A stretch of 64,000 nucleotides of DNA, from NCBI GenBank assembly GCA_963377175.1, contig CAUJNA010002879.1, positions 74,501-138,500 on the forward strand, given 5' to 3'. The notes beneath the pieces are model-generated. The model saw nothing but the letters and a program-made list of their open reading frames with translations. It ran no database searches and had not been told where the DNA came from. This stretch comes from Effrenium voratum (Eukaryota; Sar; Dinophyceae; Suessiales; Symbiodiniaceae). This document shows, in pieces, positions 43,601-55,600 of this stretch. Within the stretch, counting starts at the first letter, position 1; each line of letters begins with the position of its first letter. A program made the translations under genes and the position numbers.

Positions 43601-46600
43601 CTGGCTTCGCTGAGGTTTCGACACCGAAGTCACGAAGTGCCCGGGCGCCCGAAGACGCCCTTTCGGAGGTTGGCGCTCGCTTGCCTTAAGCCCACCCTTA
43701 CCCGGTGATGAGGGTCCGTTCCTTGAGGATTCCTGATTTCCGGTCTGTGGACTATTGCCTTTTTTTCCGCCCTGTTCGGCTTTCCCGCTATGACTTGCTG
43801 TGCTCTCAGTCGGTTTTAATCAGCGGAAAGATCGACCTTTTCATTCGAGGTCATTTGGGAAAGTGAATCTTTGCAGCACGACGGCTGAAACAGGTGCACC
43901 TGTCTACAGTGGCATTATTCCCATTGGACTAGTCAGTTTCGCTTGCTTGGGCACGGTAGCTGGTTCATTTTTGCTAGCAAGGTGAATGGATCTGGGCAAA
44001 TTGGCAACAAGCTGAGGGTAACACAAGCTACCCTGTGATGAGGGTCATATGAGGCTTATTTCCGGTCTGTGGACTATAGTCACTATAGTCATTGTCCCGG
44101 CATGCTGATTTTACACAAGCAGAGAAGTATACTGCTTGTAAGATCCAAAGACATACTGTCCGCTGCTATCGCGTGAAGCCACTTTCATTGGACATCTGCT
44201 TGGCCAGTATGCCTGACTGGATTGTGACCAAGTCAATTTCGCACGCGGTTGTGATGTTTGTCGGAGTCGGTTTTCCTTTTTGGGATGGTTTGAAAGGGAA
44301 ATTTCGAAAACCAGACCCTCCTCTTTGCAGGTTACCTAAACGACGAGACACCCGATGGCTGTCGAAACGGATGGCTGGATTCTCAGGCAGGCCTCCTCCT
44401 GCGGGCGCCCGGCGACAGGCCGGGCCTTCGTCGGGCATGAAAAAATTATATGTCCTACTGTGGATGGTTGCGAAATCCTCTTAGGCACCACTTTGTAACC
44501 ATTTTTTTGAAACCATTGTTTGTTGGTATTTGCAGGGGAATCACCATTCCCAGGTTTTCTTGGGTGCGAGATGGGATTTCGTAGCCATCCACAGTCTCAC
44601 TTTCCTTGGCTCCCGAAGGCCATCCGGTCCCTTAGCCTTGGTTTTGGGTGTTCAGTGGGTGGATTTTTCAAATTTGACCCACTGAAAGTTAAACTTTGAG
44701 CGGGGGGGAGGGAGGGAGGGAGGGAGGGAGGGAGGGAGGGAGGGAGGGAGGGAGGGAGGGAGGGAGGGAGGGAGGGAGGGAGGGAGGGGATCTGAGGACA
44801 GCCCAGTTTTGAACTTAAACAACCAAATACCCCTCTCAGAAACCAACATGGCACCTGTCAAACGGCAGCTCGAAGAAGACAATCCTCTTCAAAGGGCCCT
44901 CTGTCAGGTGCCACGTAAGTGGAAGGGGCGGTATACATGTTCCCGTCTTTTATGGTTTTGCGTCTTGTTTTGCCGTGTACAGTATTCTCTCTTGTTATGG
45001 GGATGGTTTTGTGGTATTCAGTGTTTGTGTGCGTGCTTGTCAAGAAAAGTCTCAGAGAGCCACCCCCACTATTTTTCGGCTGCTCTGATCCTGCAAGGAT
45101 GGTTTGTGCTCTTGTGAGTGGCCTTTAAACAGAGTTGGACAGTGGTTTGTTGGATACAGGGACTTCAACATGCCGCGGTTCTTTGCATTTTGGACCATTC
45201 AGGTTCCTTTGTGTACTCCTAGAGGTGACCTGTCGCTCCCAGCTGCTGTTTGTCCAAGAGCCCTGCGGCTGCAGAAACTGGTGAAGAAGCAACGACGCTG
45301 TTTGCCGCCCGAAGGCGTCATGTTGTGAGGCCCCCAAAGAGGTTGTGCATTTTGTCGCTCGCCCCGGTGTGGTTTTTGTGTATTCGCAAGTTGCGTGGCC
45401 TGGGAGGAGTGGTGTGACAGCCGACAGGGCCACAAACTTCCATGTTGACGAATTCATCGGGCGGGCGCGCTCTGGCCTAGCTGACATTTGTACATGCTGA
45501 TTGTTCTCTAGGTCCCCCACCCAGTAGTATCCTTTTACCCTTTTCTGGGGGAGGGTTCCCCTACTAAAGTCGACTACAGAAAAACATTGGGTACCAACTT
45601 ATTCTAACCTCCAAAACTGGAGGACCAAGTTCCAGAACCCAGAGACTTGGTTTCAGTGGGAATGCAAGGGACGCAATCAGGCCTTGCTGCAGTAGATCAG
45701 AGCTTATCGATGCAAACTCTGCATAGCATAGATGTCAACTACTATATGTTCATGCTTCCCACGGAGGAAACAAACATGACACCTCTCCCATGCACGCTGT
45801 GCGTGCATACGCCTTGAAGCAATATTTAATCCTGACAACCATTAGGGTCTGTTCCCCTTTATTAGGAAATTGATTCCAGCATAAATTCGATCACGACTTT
45901 TCTTTTGAGCACCATGCTCAGGGCTGAGGGCCAGATATGACCTTGCAGGTCTCATGCTGGGTCCAACGTAGAAATCCGATGGTTTCAGGGCGAACACCAT
46001 TTCTTGCACAAGCATGGTTGTCCCTCGGAAAGCAGTGTCGCTCTGCATGTTGGGCCTCACGTGCGTTCATGTCAACAATCACCCCAAAGCGTTGTTGGCT
46101 TTCAGGGAGGAGCAAATAAGCAGGCGATGACAACCGAAGGTTTCCATTGGCAGAAACCTCTTCTTTTCGGGCGGGGTTTTGGAGCGGGTTCCCCTTTGCA
46201 CCGACCAAAAGATCTTCTAAGCCAACCAAGCGTCAAGGACACCAACCAAACAAGTGTTTTTTCCAACCGTCCACGAGGTCACCAACCGAACAAGGGGTGT
46301 TTTGTTCCTTTTCTTTTCTCCGAAGGGAAACCGGTCCGCGCGCTTCGCTTCACGTTTCTGAGAGGCCTTGGTCAGCAGTGGGACATTTGCCAAGGAGCCG
46401 GCGCGATTGCCTGAATTCATTTGGTTACTCCCGCGATATATGAGGGAACCCAAACGGTGGGTCCTCCAAAAGGACATATCTTGATAATGATGGTGGCCTG
46501 GTTGCGTGTTAATCTGCAAAAATGTACAAGAAAGATGAGTCCACACCGCTGTTTTTGTACAAGATTCGCCACGAGCGGTTATATTCGATGTATCTGCAAG

Positions 46601-49600
46601 GAAGTATTTGCCTCGGTCAAAATGGTCCTGCGAGTTGGTGAATTTCGGACACCGCTGGTGTGTTGCCTTCGTGTGTTTGTGTGCGTGTGTGTGTGTACTG
46701 AAGAACATGACAAGCAATTGCGCATGTCCGGAGTTGACAAGCTCTGCTTCTGTTGAGTCTTGAATTTAATTTATACTGTATGCTCGTCACATTAAAACCA
46801 CTGCCACTTTCAAGCAATCCTAGATATTGCCACAATTGTTTTTGCTTTTTTGCCTTCTTCTCAAAGAGGCTTTTGTGAGAGCCCCTTTTGAGGGGGCACT
46901 GAATGTCACCAGGGTTTCCAAAAGGTCCCTTCTAATTGGAGAGGTGCCAGTGATGTTGCATGGCACTTTCTTGGGACAATTGGCTATTTGGAGCTTCAAA
47001 AGCAACATTTTGGAGCCGGTCCTGGAAGTGACCGTTCTTTACTAGAGTTGATATAAAAAGGACACATTTTAGCTCAAGTGTCCAGAATTGTCTTTTGGGC
47101 ACAAGTTGTTGAAGCGTCATTTAGCTCCGTTGGCAAAATTAGTTTGTCGAGCGAGAATGCCCTCATGGAGCACCTTGCGAGTGAGTGCCTTTGTCTGAAA
47201 GGGAACCGAAGGAGAAATCTGCTCGTTTGGGGTCCGATCCCTTGTTTGCTGGGTTCTAATTGGCGCGAAACTTGACTGCTATCGGGTTGGATCTTTAGAC
47301 TTTCACTTTGTGGTTGAAATCAAGAAGTTTTCTACTAAGCTCCCAAAAAGTTAGTTTTTTGCGGGGGGGGTCAACAGCAACCAAGATAATTGTGGATTTC
47401 TTCTGAGTCAAAGCAAGCCATGGCGGCTGTTTGTGGATTTTGACAGACCCTTACTTGGCATCCAGTTGAAGACATGTCTTTTTTGGAGGCTGCCCTGTTG
47501 TTGTGTGGTGTTTAAAGGGAAGCCGAAGGAAAACTGAAGAAACCTTAGTTGGAAAGTGAGAACGCGTATACTGGCCGCATTCTTTGCACTTCTCCAGGTT
47601 GAAGTGCTGTTGCCGCCTTTACGGGGCAAGGTTGGCGTACCTTTTCTAGGTCCCCCAGTAGTGCCCTTCTCTCCCCTTTTTGGTTGGGGGGGTTCCCCTA
47701 CTAAAACAGACTACAGAAAAAACTCGGGCACCCTTATTCAAACATCCAAAACTGGAGGACCCAGTTTTTGTTGGGTCCGATTCCTAAAAAAGGCTCGAGC
47801 TGCGCAGGAGCCGGCGTGGGCTCTTTGTCCTGCGGCGACCGCGATGGCCGACTCTCCGAATGGTCGGCCTGCCACGCTTTAGCGAGCGCGCGGAATGGGG
47901 ACTTCGCGGCTTCGCGGTTTGGGTGTCCAAACAAAGGGCCCTTTCCTGATAGTCCCATCTGCACTCAAAACCATGCCAGCCTGACCACAATGTTTTTTGG
48001 GAACGGCTGTGGCTCAAAAAGGGACCCCTGGTAAGTGAAAACATGCACCAAAACCCGCGTACCCTTCTTTCTGGTTTTAAAGGGAAACCAACTTTTAATG
48101 ATAGGAATTGTCTAGCTTTTTGGAAACCCGTCTTGGGTTTGGTATTTACCGTTTCTACCAGAAAGGAAACCAAAAGGAACACCTCCCACCTTGGGTTTGG
48201 TATTCCGCATTACAGTTTGGCCTACAGGCAAACCAAAAGGAAAACCGGGGAGTGTCTTTGTGTTGAGGGTACCCTGTGTTTCTGGTTTTAAGAAGAAACC
48301 AACTAACTGTTAATGATAGGAATTGTCTAGCTTGTTGGAAACCCGTCTTGGTTTTTGCACATTACCGTTTCCACCAGAAAAAAAACCAAAAGGAACACCT
48401 CTCACCTTGGGTTTGGTATTCCGCATTACCGTTTTGGTTTCCCTCCGGTCTTAGGATTGGTATCTACAGGGAAACCACAAGGAAAACCGAGGAGTGTCTT
48501 TGTGTTGAGAGTACCCCGTGTTTCTGGTTTTAAAGGGAAACCAACTTTTAATGATAGGAATTGTCTAGCTTTTTGAAAACCCGTCTTGGGTTTGGTATTT
48601 ACATTACCGTTTCCACCAGAAAGGAAACCAAAAGGAACACCTCCCACCTTGGGTTTGGTATTCCGCATTACCGTTTTGGTTTCCCTCCGGTCTTGGCATT
48701 GGTACCTACAGGCAAACCAAAAGGAAAACCGGGGAGTGTCTTTGTGTTGAGGGTACCCTGTGTTTCTGGTTTTAAGAAGAAACCAACTTTTAATGATAGG
48801 AATTGTCTAGCTTGTTGGAAACCCGTCTTGGTTTTTGCACATTACCGTTTCCACCAGAAAGGAAACCAAAAGGAACACCTCTCACCTTGGGTTTGGTATT
48901 CCGCATTACCGTTTTGGTTTCCCTCCGGTCTTGGCATTGGTACCTACAGGCAAACCAAAAGGAAAACCGGGGAGTGTCTTTGTGTTGAGGGTACCCTGTG
49001 TTTCTGGTTTTAAGAAGAAACCAACTTTTAATGATAGGAATTGTCTAGCTTGTTGGAAACCCGTCTTGGTTTTTGCACATTACCGTTTCTACCAGAAAGG
49101 AACCCAAAAGGAAAACCTCCCGTCTTGGGTTTGGTATTCCGCATTACCGTTTTGGTTTCCCTCCGGTCTTGGCATTGGTACCTACAGGCCAACCAAAAGG
49201 AAAACCGGGGAGTGTCTTTGTGTTGAGGGTACCCTGTGTTTCTGGTTTTAAGAAGAAACCAACTGTTAATGATAGGAATTGTCTAGCTTGTTGGAAACCC
49301 ATCTTGGTTTTTGCACATTACCGTTTCCACCAGAAAGAAAACCAAAAGGAACACCTCCCACCTTGGGTTTGGTATTCCGCATTACCGTTTTGGTTTCCCT
49401 CCGGTCTTAGGATTGGTATCTACAGGGAAACCACAAGGAAAACCGAGGAGTGTCTTTGTGTTGAGAGTACCCCGTGTTTCTGGTTTTAAAGGGAAACCAA
49501 CTGTTAATGATAGGAATTGTCTAGCTTTTTGGAAACCCGTCTTGTGTTTGGTATTTACATTTCCGTTTCCACCAGAAAGGAAACCAAAAGGAACACCTCC

Positions 49601-52600
49601 CACCTTGGGTTTGGTATTCCGCATTACCGTTTTGGTTTCCCTCCGGTCTTGGCATTGGTACCTACAGGCAAACCAAAAGGACAACCGGGGAGTGTCTTTG
49701 TGTTGAGGGTACCCTGTGTTTCTGGTTTTAAGAAGAAACCAACTTTTAATGATAGGAATTGTCTAGCTTGTTGGAAACCCGTCTTGGTTTTTGCACATTA
49801 CCGTTTCCACCAGAAAGGAAACCAAAAGGAACACCTCTCACCTTGGGTTTGGTATTCCGCATTACCGTTTTGGTTTCCCTCCGGTCTTAGGATTGGTATC
49901 TACAGGGAAACCACAAGGAAAACCGAGGAGTGTCTTTGTGTTGAGAGTACCCCGTGTTTCTGGTTTTAAAGGGAAACCAACTTTTAATGATAGGAATTGT
50001 CTAGCTTTTTGGAAACCCGTCTTGGGTTTGGTATTTACATTACCGTTTCCACCAGAAAGGAAACCAAAAGGAACACCTCCCACCTTGGGTTTGGTATTCC
50101 GCATTACCGTTTTGGTTTCCCTCCGGTCTTGGCATTGGTACCTACAGGCAAACCAAAAGGAAAACCGGGGAGTGTCTTTGTGTTGAGGGTACCCTGTGTT
50201 TCTGGTTTTAAGAAGAAACCAACTTTTAATGATAGGAATTGTCTAGCTTGTTGGAAACCCGTCTTGGTTTTTGCACATTACCGTTTCCACCAGAAAGGAA
50301 ACCAAAAGGAACACCTCTCACCTTGGGTTTGGTATTCCGCATTACCGTTTTGGTTTCCCTCCGGTCTTAGGATTGGTATCTACAGGGAAACCACAAGGAA
50401 AACCGAGGAGTGTCTTTGTGTTGAGAGTACCCCGTGTTTCTGGTTTTAAAGGGAAACCAACTGTTAATGATAGGAATTGTCTAGCTTTTTGGAAACCCGT
50501 CTTGGGTTTGGTATTTACATTACCGCTTCCACCAGAAAAGACACCAGAAGGAAAACCTCCCGTCTTGGGTTTGGTATTCCGCATTACCGTTTTGTTTTCC
50601 CTCCCGTCTTAGGATGTACAGGGAAACCAAAGGACAACCGACACACGGGAGCGTCTTTCTGTTGAGGTTCCCCTTTTTTCTGGTTTTAGAATAGATGATA
50701 GATAGACAGACAGATAGATGGATAGAGAGATAGATAGATAGATAGATAGATAGAGAGGTAGGTAGATAGATAGGTAGGTAGAGAGAGAAAGGGAAACCAA
50801 TATGAACCCAACAATTTCAGGCACCCCATAGCTTGAACTTGTTGGTTCACGGGAAAAGGCTGCAGGAATCGGAAGATCCGATGGTTCAGTTCGGGGTCCA
50901 GGGACATGAGGATGTCAATCTTCAGGAATCCTAAGTCCGAATTTGGCCACCACCAGTGTGGATACTCTGAGAATCCTGTTGTTTCTGGCTTTTCGTACTA
51001 AGCAAATGAGGGATAGCCAGTTTACTGCAAACCAGCGAGCAAACTCGAGCAAATGGATGTGTCCAAGCATTCGCCGATTGCATTTCCTTTCTTGAAGAGA
51101 TCAATGAACCATTCCAGTTTCATTGCCATTCCAGGGGTGTCTTTCAACAAATGCCATGCTTGGCACATATGACCCTAGATGGGATACCGTTACAAAGGGT
51201 CCAAGGACCTCATTCCAGTCACCTGACTGCCAGGAACCAGTGGTCGGACTGCAGCTGCACCTGCTCGGGCCCAAGCTGTCGCAGCTCCCGCACGGTATGC
51301 GGCTGTTCCTGGGTCCCCCGGCGCTGGTTGCCCTTCTCCCCTTTTTTGGTTGGGAGGGTTCCCCTACTAAACTACCGGGAGTCTCCATGACCCCTTAAAA
51401 ATGGGTCCATGACCCCATTATTTTGATTTATTTTGGGTAATGACCCCATTTTTAAAGGGTCATGGAGACTCCAGGTAGACTAGAGAAACAAAAAATAGGG
51501 TACCCTTTTTCGAACCTCCAAAACTGGAGGACGTAGTTTCAGTTTCCTACATGAGATTTCTCCAGTGGTGGGCTTCCTGATCTCGAACAGCACCCGTAGT
51601 GAGACCTTGGCAAGCCTTAGGACCATAGGACCCAAAATCAAGGGGTGTCAACAAGCGCTGCTTATTTGCTATATTGCTGTGACTCAATCTTTGAACCAAT
51701 TCTGCACCGAATGTTAGTTGAGTCCACTCGGATGTTCTGAGATCCGCAAATTGCGTGCTTATGATTTCCCAAATGGGCAACGAGGCCCTTGTAGTGGGTG
51801 TTCAAAGGGCAACGAAAAGGACATCGTTTTAGGGGACCCCTGTTGTGAGAAACACCCCTATCAAGAGCTTCTCGCGACAGTTCAAGTTCGGATTGCGCCT
51901 TATGCGTGTGCAGTTGCACTGGGCGGCCGGAGATATCCGCCATGCTCAGATTGTGATTTGCTTAAGGGCAGTTGCAACCCCCCGCCCCCTTTTCCTGCCA
52001 CCTTTGGAAGGGCCCTTTGATTATTTCGGTGGGAATTAACACATCCTCACTTGGTGCGCGGGTTTCGACCAACTTGGAAGGCCATTTCCGCGCAGCCAAG
52101 CTTATGCAGAAGGTGGTTTTTGTCAGGAAGTCACACACACACACACATGACAATCACTGGAATTTTGGTGCCAGCACATCGTCTTTTTGAGGGTTTAAAG
52201 GGAACCCATGCGGCATGGAGACCACCTATTTTGGAGGTTCCCGATTCGGGTGTGTCGATTGTTCAGGGTATCCCCCTTTTTTGTGGTTTGAAAGGGACAC
52301 CAAAAGGAACATCACAGCTTACACACCCATTTGAGCCACAATCAAAACCCGGATACATGAAGGTTTGTAAGGGGCAGTCCCAGCGAGAAACAGTTGCGAC
52401 CGCCTTATGAATTCTTTACATGATTCTGGGTAGACCATTTTACTACCGGGTTTTGATTGTGATTCTTTTGAGACAAGCCCGTAAAGAGCTCGCCGGAAAT
52501 TTGAGGCTTTGGCATCCGCGAGAGGCAGAGGACGTGGAGAACGGATTGGGTTTTTCAGACTTTTTTGGCTTTGGACAAATGCAGGTTGGCCATTTCTAGG

Positions 52601-55600
52601 ACGGAATCCGAGGGTCAAAAAGAAGGAAAAGCCCGGTTCAAACTACTTTTAAAGTTGGCCACAAGCCTGGCGTTGGTCAGCCAGATCGCCTTGCACCACC
52701 TATAGAGCATGACTATAGCGTATCTACTAAGTGGGTCAGACATGCATGTTGTCATTTCCACATTTGTTATCCAAGAGGCAAAAAGGTTACCCTGAGAAGT
52801 CAGACATCCATATAGAGCTTCACTGATGGTATGAGCAAGAGAGCCGCACTCTTTAAGTAACTCGGTTTTGGCATCAAGCCCCCCGACGAAGAATTCCTCT
52901 TTGTTAGCGTCGCTTAAGAACCGTTACGGAAGCATGCAACTGCTTCAGGCCCGCGTGAAATGGGTGTGGGTCACAAAACAGGTTCACAAAATTGACCCCT
53001 GGTAAATGGAAACAAGGACTAGAATCGGCGGTCCTCCAGGGGTTTAATTTTGACCCAAAATAAAATGTTGCTGAGCATTTGGACCAAATTGACCAATACA
53101 AGTTGCAGGGCTTTTGACTGTGGCAAAGGCCGCAGGGCATGGGGCTTGTGTTGACACTATTCCCAATGTTCCGGCAATTCGGGGGATTCTAATGGACCTC
53201 AGATGAGTTCAGGCACTCGCTTATTGTGAGAGAGCTGCACATATGAGTGCGAGAGCTTGAGCTTGATGTAGTGCCGAGCTGTCGATGGCGTTTTCTCTAG
53301 TTGTTTTGAGCTGTTCATGCCACCAGTGATTGTCAGATTGAAGACATGGTTTTGTATCCAGTCCTGACATGCGTTAGCGAGTGAGTGCTTGCTTCCTTTG
53401 CTGCATGCCCCTTGGATTGGCACCTTGCAACGCACAAGCGATGGTGACGTGTGTAGGATCATTGAGGAGTATCACTCGGGAAATGGCAAGCGGGGGCCTA
53501 AACTCTTCGCCTGGATCCGACGGACATGCGTGCAATGAGAGCGTGTGAGTGGCATGAGGCGTCAACGGCTCAGAGCTTGAACCAAGGACATGATTGCGGT
53601 TGTCATCTCTGTGAAATTTATATCCACTTCCGGGTCCCACCTTGAAGCCAGGGACCCTTTGGCTGGAAACAAAAGGAATTTTGATGGCCAAAGTGCGGGA
53701 AGACTGAAACTGAACTTGTCGTTGCATCTCACCCTGCAACTGGCCATGGCGGTAAAAAACCAAAAGGAACTTGTCATGATTGAATGGCGCTGACTTCAGC
53801 GGAAACCGTGATTCGTGTTGAGCGGGAAAAGTACTGGCAATGGCAATCTAATATTGTAGTTGTTGGGTTTGGGGATTTTCGGGGGGCACCGGGCGTCTTT
53901 AATCGGAGGGGGGTCTGGAGACTACCCAAAACCGGAGTAGGAGACAACTTTGGGAAAACTTGTCGGTGCCTTTGATGTAGTACTGGCTGGTAGCGGGCTG
54001 TGAAAAAGGGGCGTCTTTAATCGCTGAAAGGTTGTTGATTCAGTTCAGATACGAAAGCAGAGTATGGCACCCACTAAGACAACATTAGCCAAAAGGTCTC
54101 TTTAGGAGAAAAGGGAGAAACATGTTTGTTCAACAGGCCTCCAGTCGGGAGAGTATTTGCCTGCTGACAGAAGTTGTTTTTTGTTTTCCAGTCTGCCGCT
54201 CCGAGCCCTCAGATAGCAAACCCTTTCTTGTCTGCTACTGGGCAACGGATCTTTAGACTTTCACTTGTTGGTTGAAATAAAGTTGTGTTTTCTACTAAAC
54301 CCCCCAAAAGTGAAGAACTAAAGTTGTATTGTCCACTAACCCCCCAAAAAGTGCAAAACTAAAGGTGTGTTGTCCACTAACCCCCCAAAAAGTGAAAAAC
54401 TAAAGGTGTGTTTTCCACTAACCCCCCCAAAAAGTGCAAAACTAAAGGTGTGTTTTCCACTAACCCCCCAAAAAGTGCAAAACTAAAGGTGTGTTTTCCA
54501 CTAACCCCCCAAAAAGTGAAAAACTAAAGGTGTGTTTTCCACTAACCCCCCCCCCCCCCCAAAACGCGTTATTCACTTTTTGCAGGGGAGTCGTTGCAAC
54601 CTGCTGCTTCGAGCCTCAAGATGCCCAGCATTGAGCACCCAGTCAGCCGCCGAGTACTCGAGTACCCGAGGCCGGTCTTCAACGCCCCGCTGAAGCATGT
54701 CGAGCCGCGCCGGCCTTGGGTCACGTGACGAAGGGGGCTGCGTTCACGTTGAAAGGATCATATAGGGCCAAAGCTGTGAAAAAACCGCACATGTTGTGTG
54801 TTTCAGTATACACATATATATATATGTATACATGACTATATGTGTGTTGAACAAACGTGTTTGGGGAGTTGGTTCTAACAGATCTATCAGACCTCACGTC
54901 AACGTGGAGTTTGGTCCTAAGATTCCCATGGATTTGGGATGGCGGTGACTCACTGAATTACAATGACAAACCAGGAGGGCTCACTCATTGCCCTTGTCCT
55001 GTATGGGAACAGCATATGTTGTCCGTGTTCGACGTAGAAGAAGAATGGCTAAAACATGCTATGCAGGCAGTTGGCCTGACCATGCGCTGGCACTTTATGA
55101 GGTTGGGATATGTATGTTGGTATCATCCATCCTCGACTGCTGAGCGCTTTGCAATCATTCCAAGTGATTCGGACAACCTTCAAGGCAAGCTGAACTAGTT
55201 ACTCCTCAGAGTGCATGAAGTCGGGCATTTGAACAAATAATAGAATAGTGGCACCCGGTTTCCCTTGTTTTCTTTAAACCAAGGCGAAAATGGTACCCTC
55301 GAAAAACAATGCTCCCACTTAGTTGGTGCAGTTTCAAGTTGTGGTTTTCAATGTTGCGTGGTTTTACCGCCGTTGCAGACCAGCAAACACAGCAAGTTGG
55401 AAGTGTGTGTGTGTGTGTGAGCCGAGAGAGCCTGGGGAAAATGCCAAAAGGGATCTCCCAAATGGCTGGTGTCATGTTGATTTCGAGTGTATCAGTGCGG
55501 TGCAGAAACATGGGGGAATCAACCTTTGCGATATTACCCTCCCAGCTAACGTGCGGAGCAAGGACACACATTTAAGTTGAAAGCAGCTTCTTCCTGTGGA

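Noticed and set aside
43509..43668. Two neat AG...GT bounded pieces, RMFSVRVTARHIATP (43509-43556) and FRHRSHEVPGRPKTP (43615-43668)
   Set aside because: Their splice sites and Arg-Val content look good, but the chain 43120 > 44387 joins in frame without them and their spacing is one residue off. They remain the strongest of the rejected exon candidates.
48043..50612. A family of 130-150-codon plus-strand frames with GFGIPHYRFGFPP and similar phrases
   Set aside because: They repeat because the DNA repeats; no start context, no domain, and opposite-strand frames are equally open.
54857..55198. Open frame of 113 codons in intron sequence
   Set aside because: No recognisable domain and no splice partner; length is within chance expectation for a 64-kb window at about 48-50 per cent GC.
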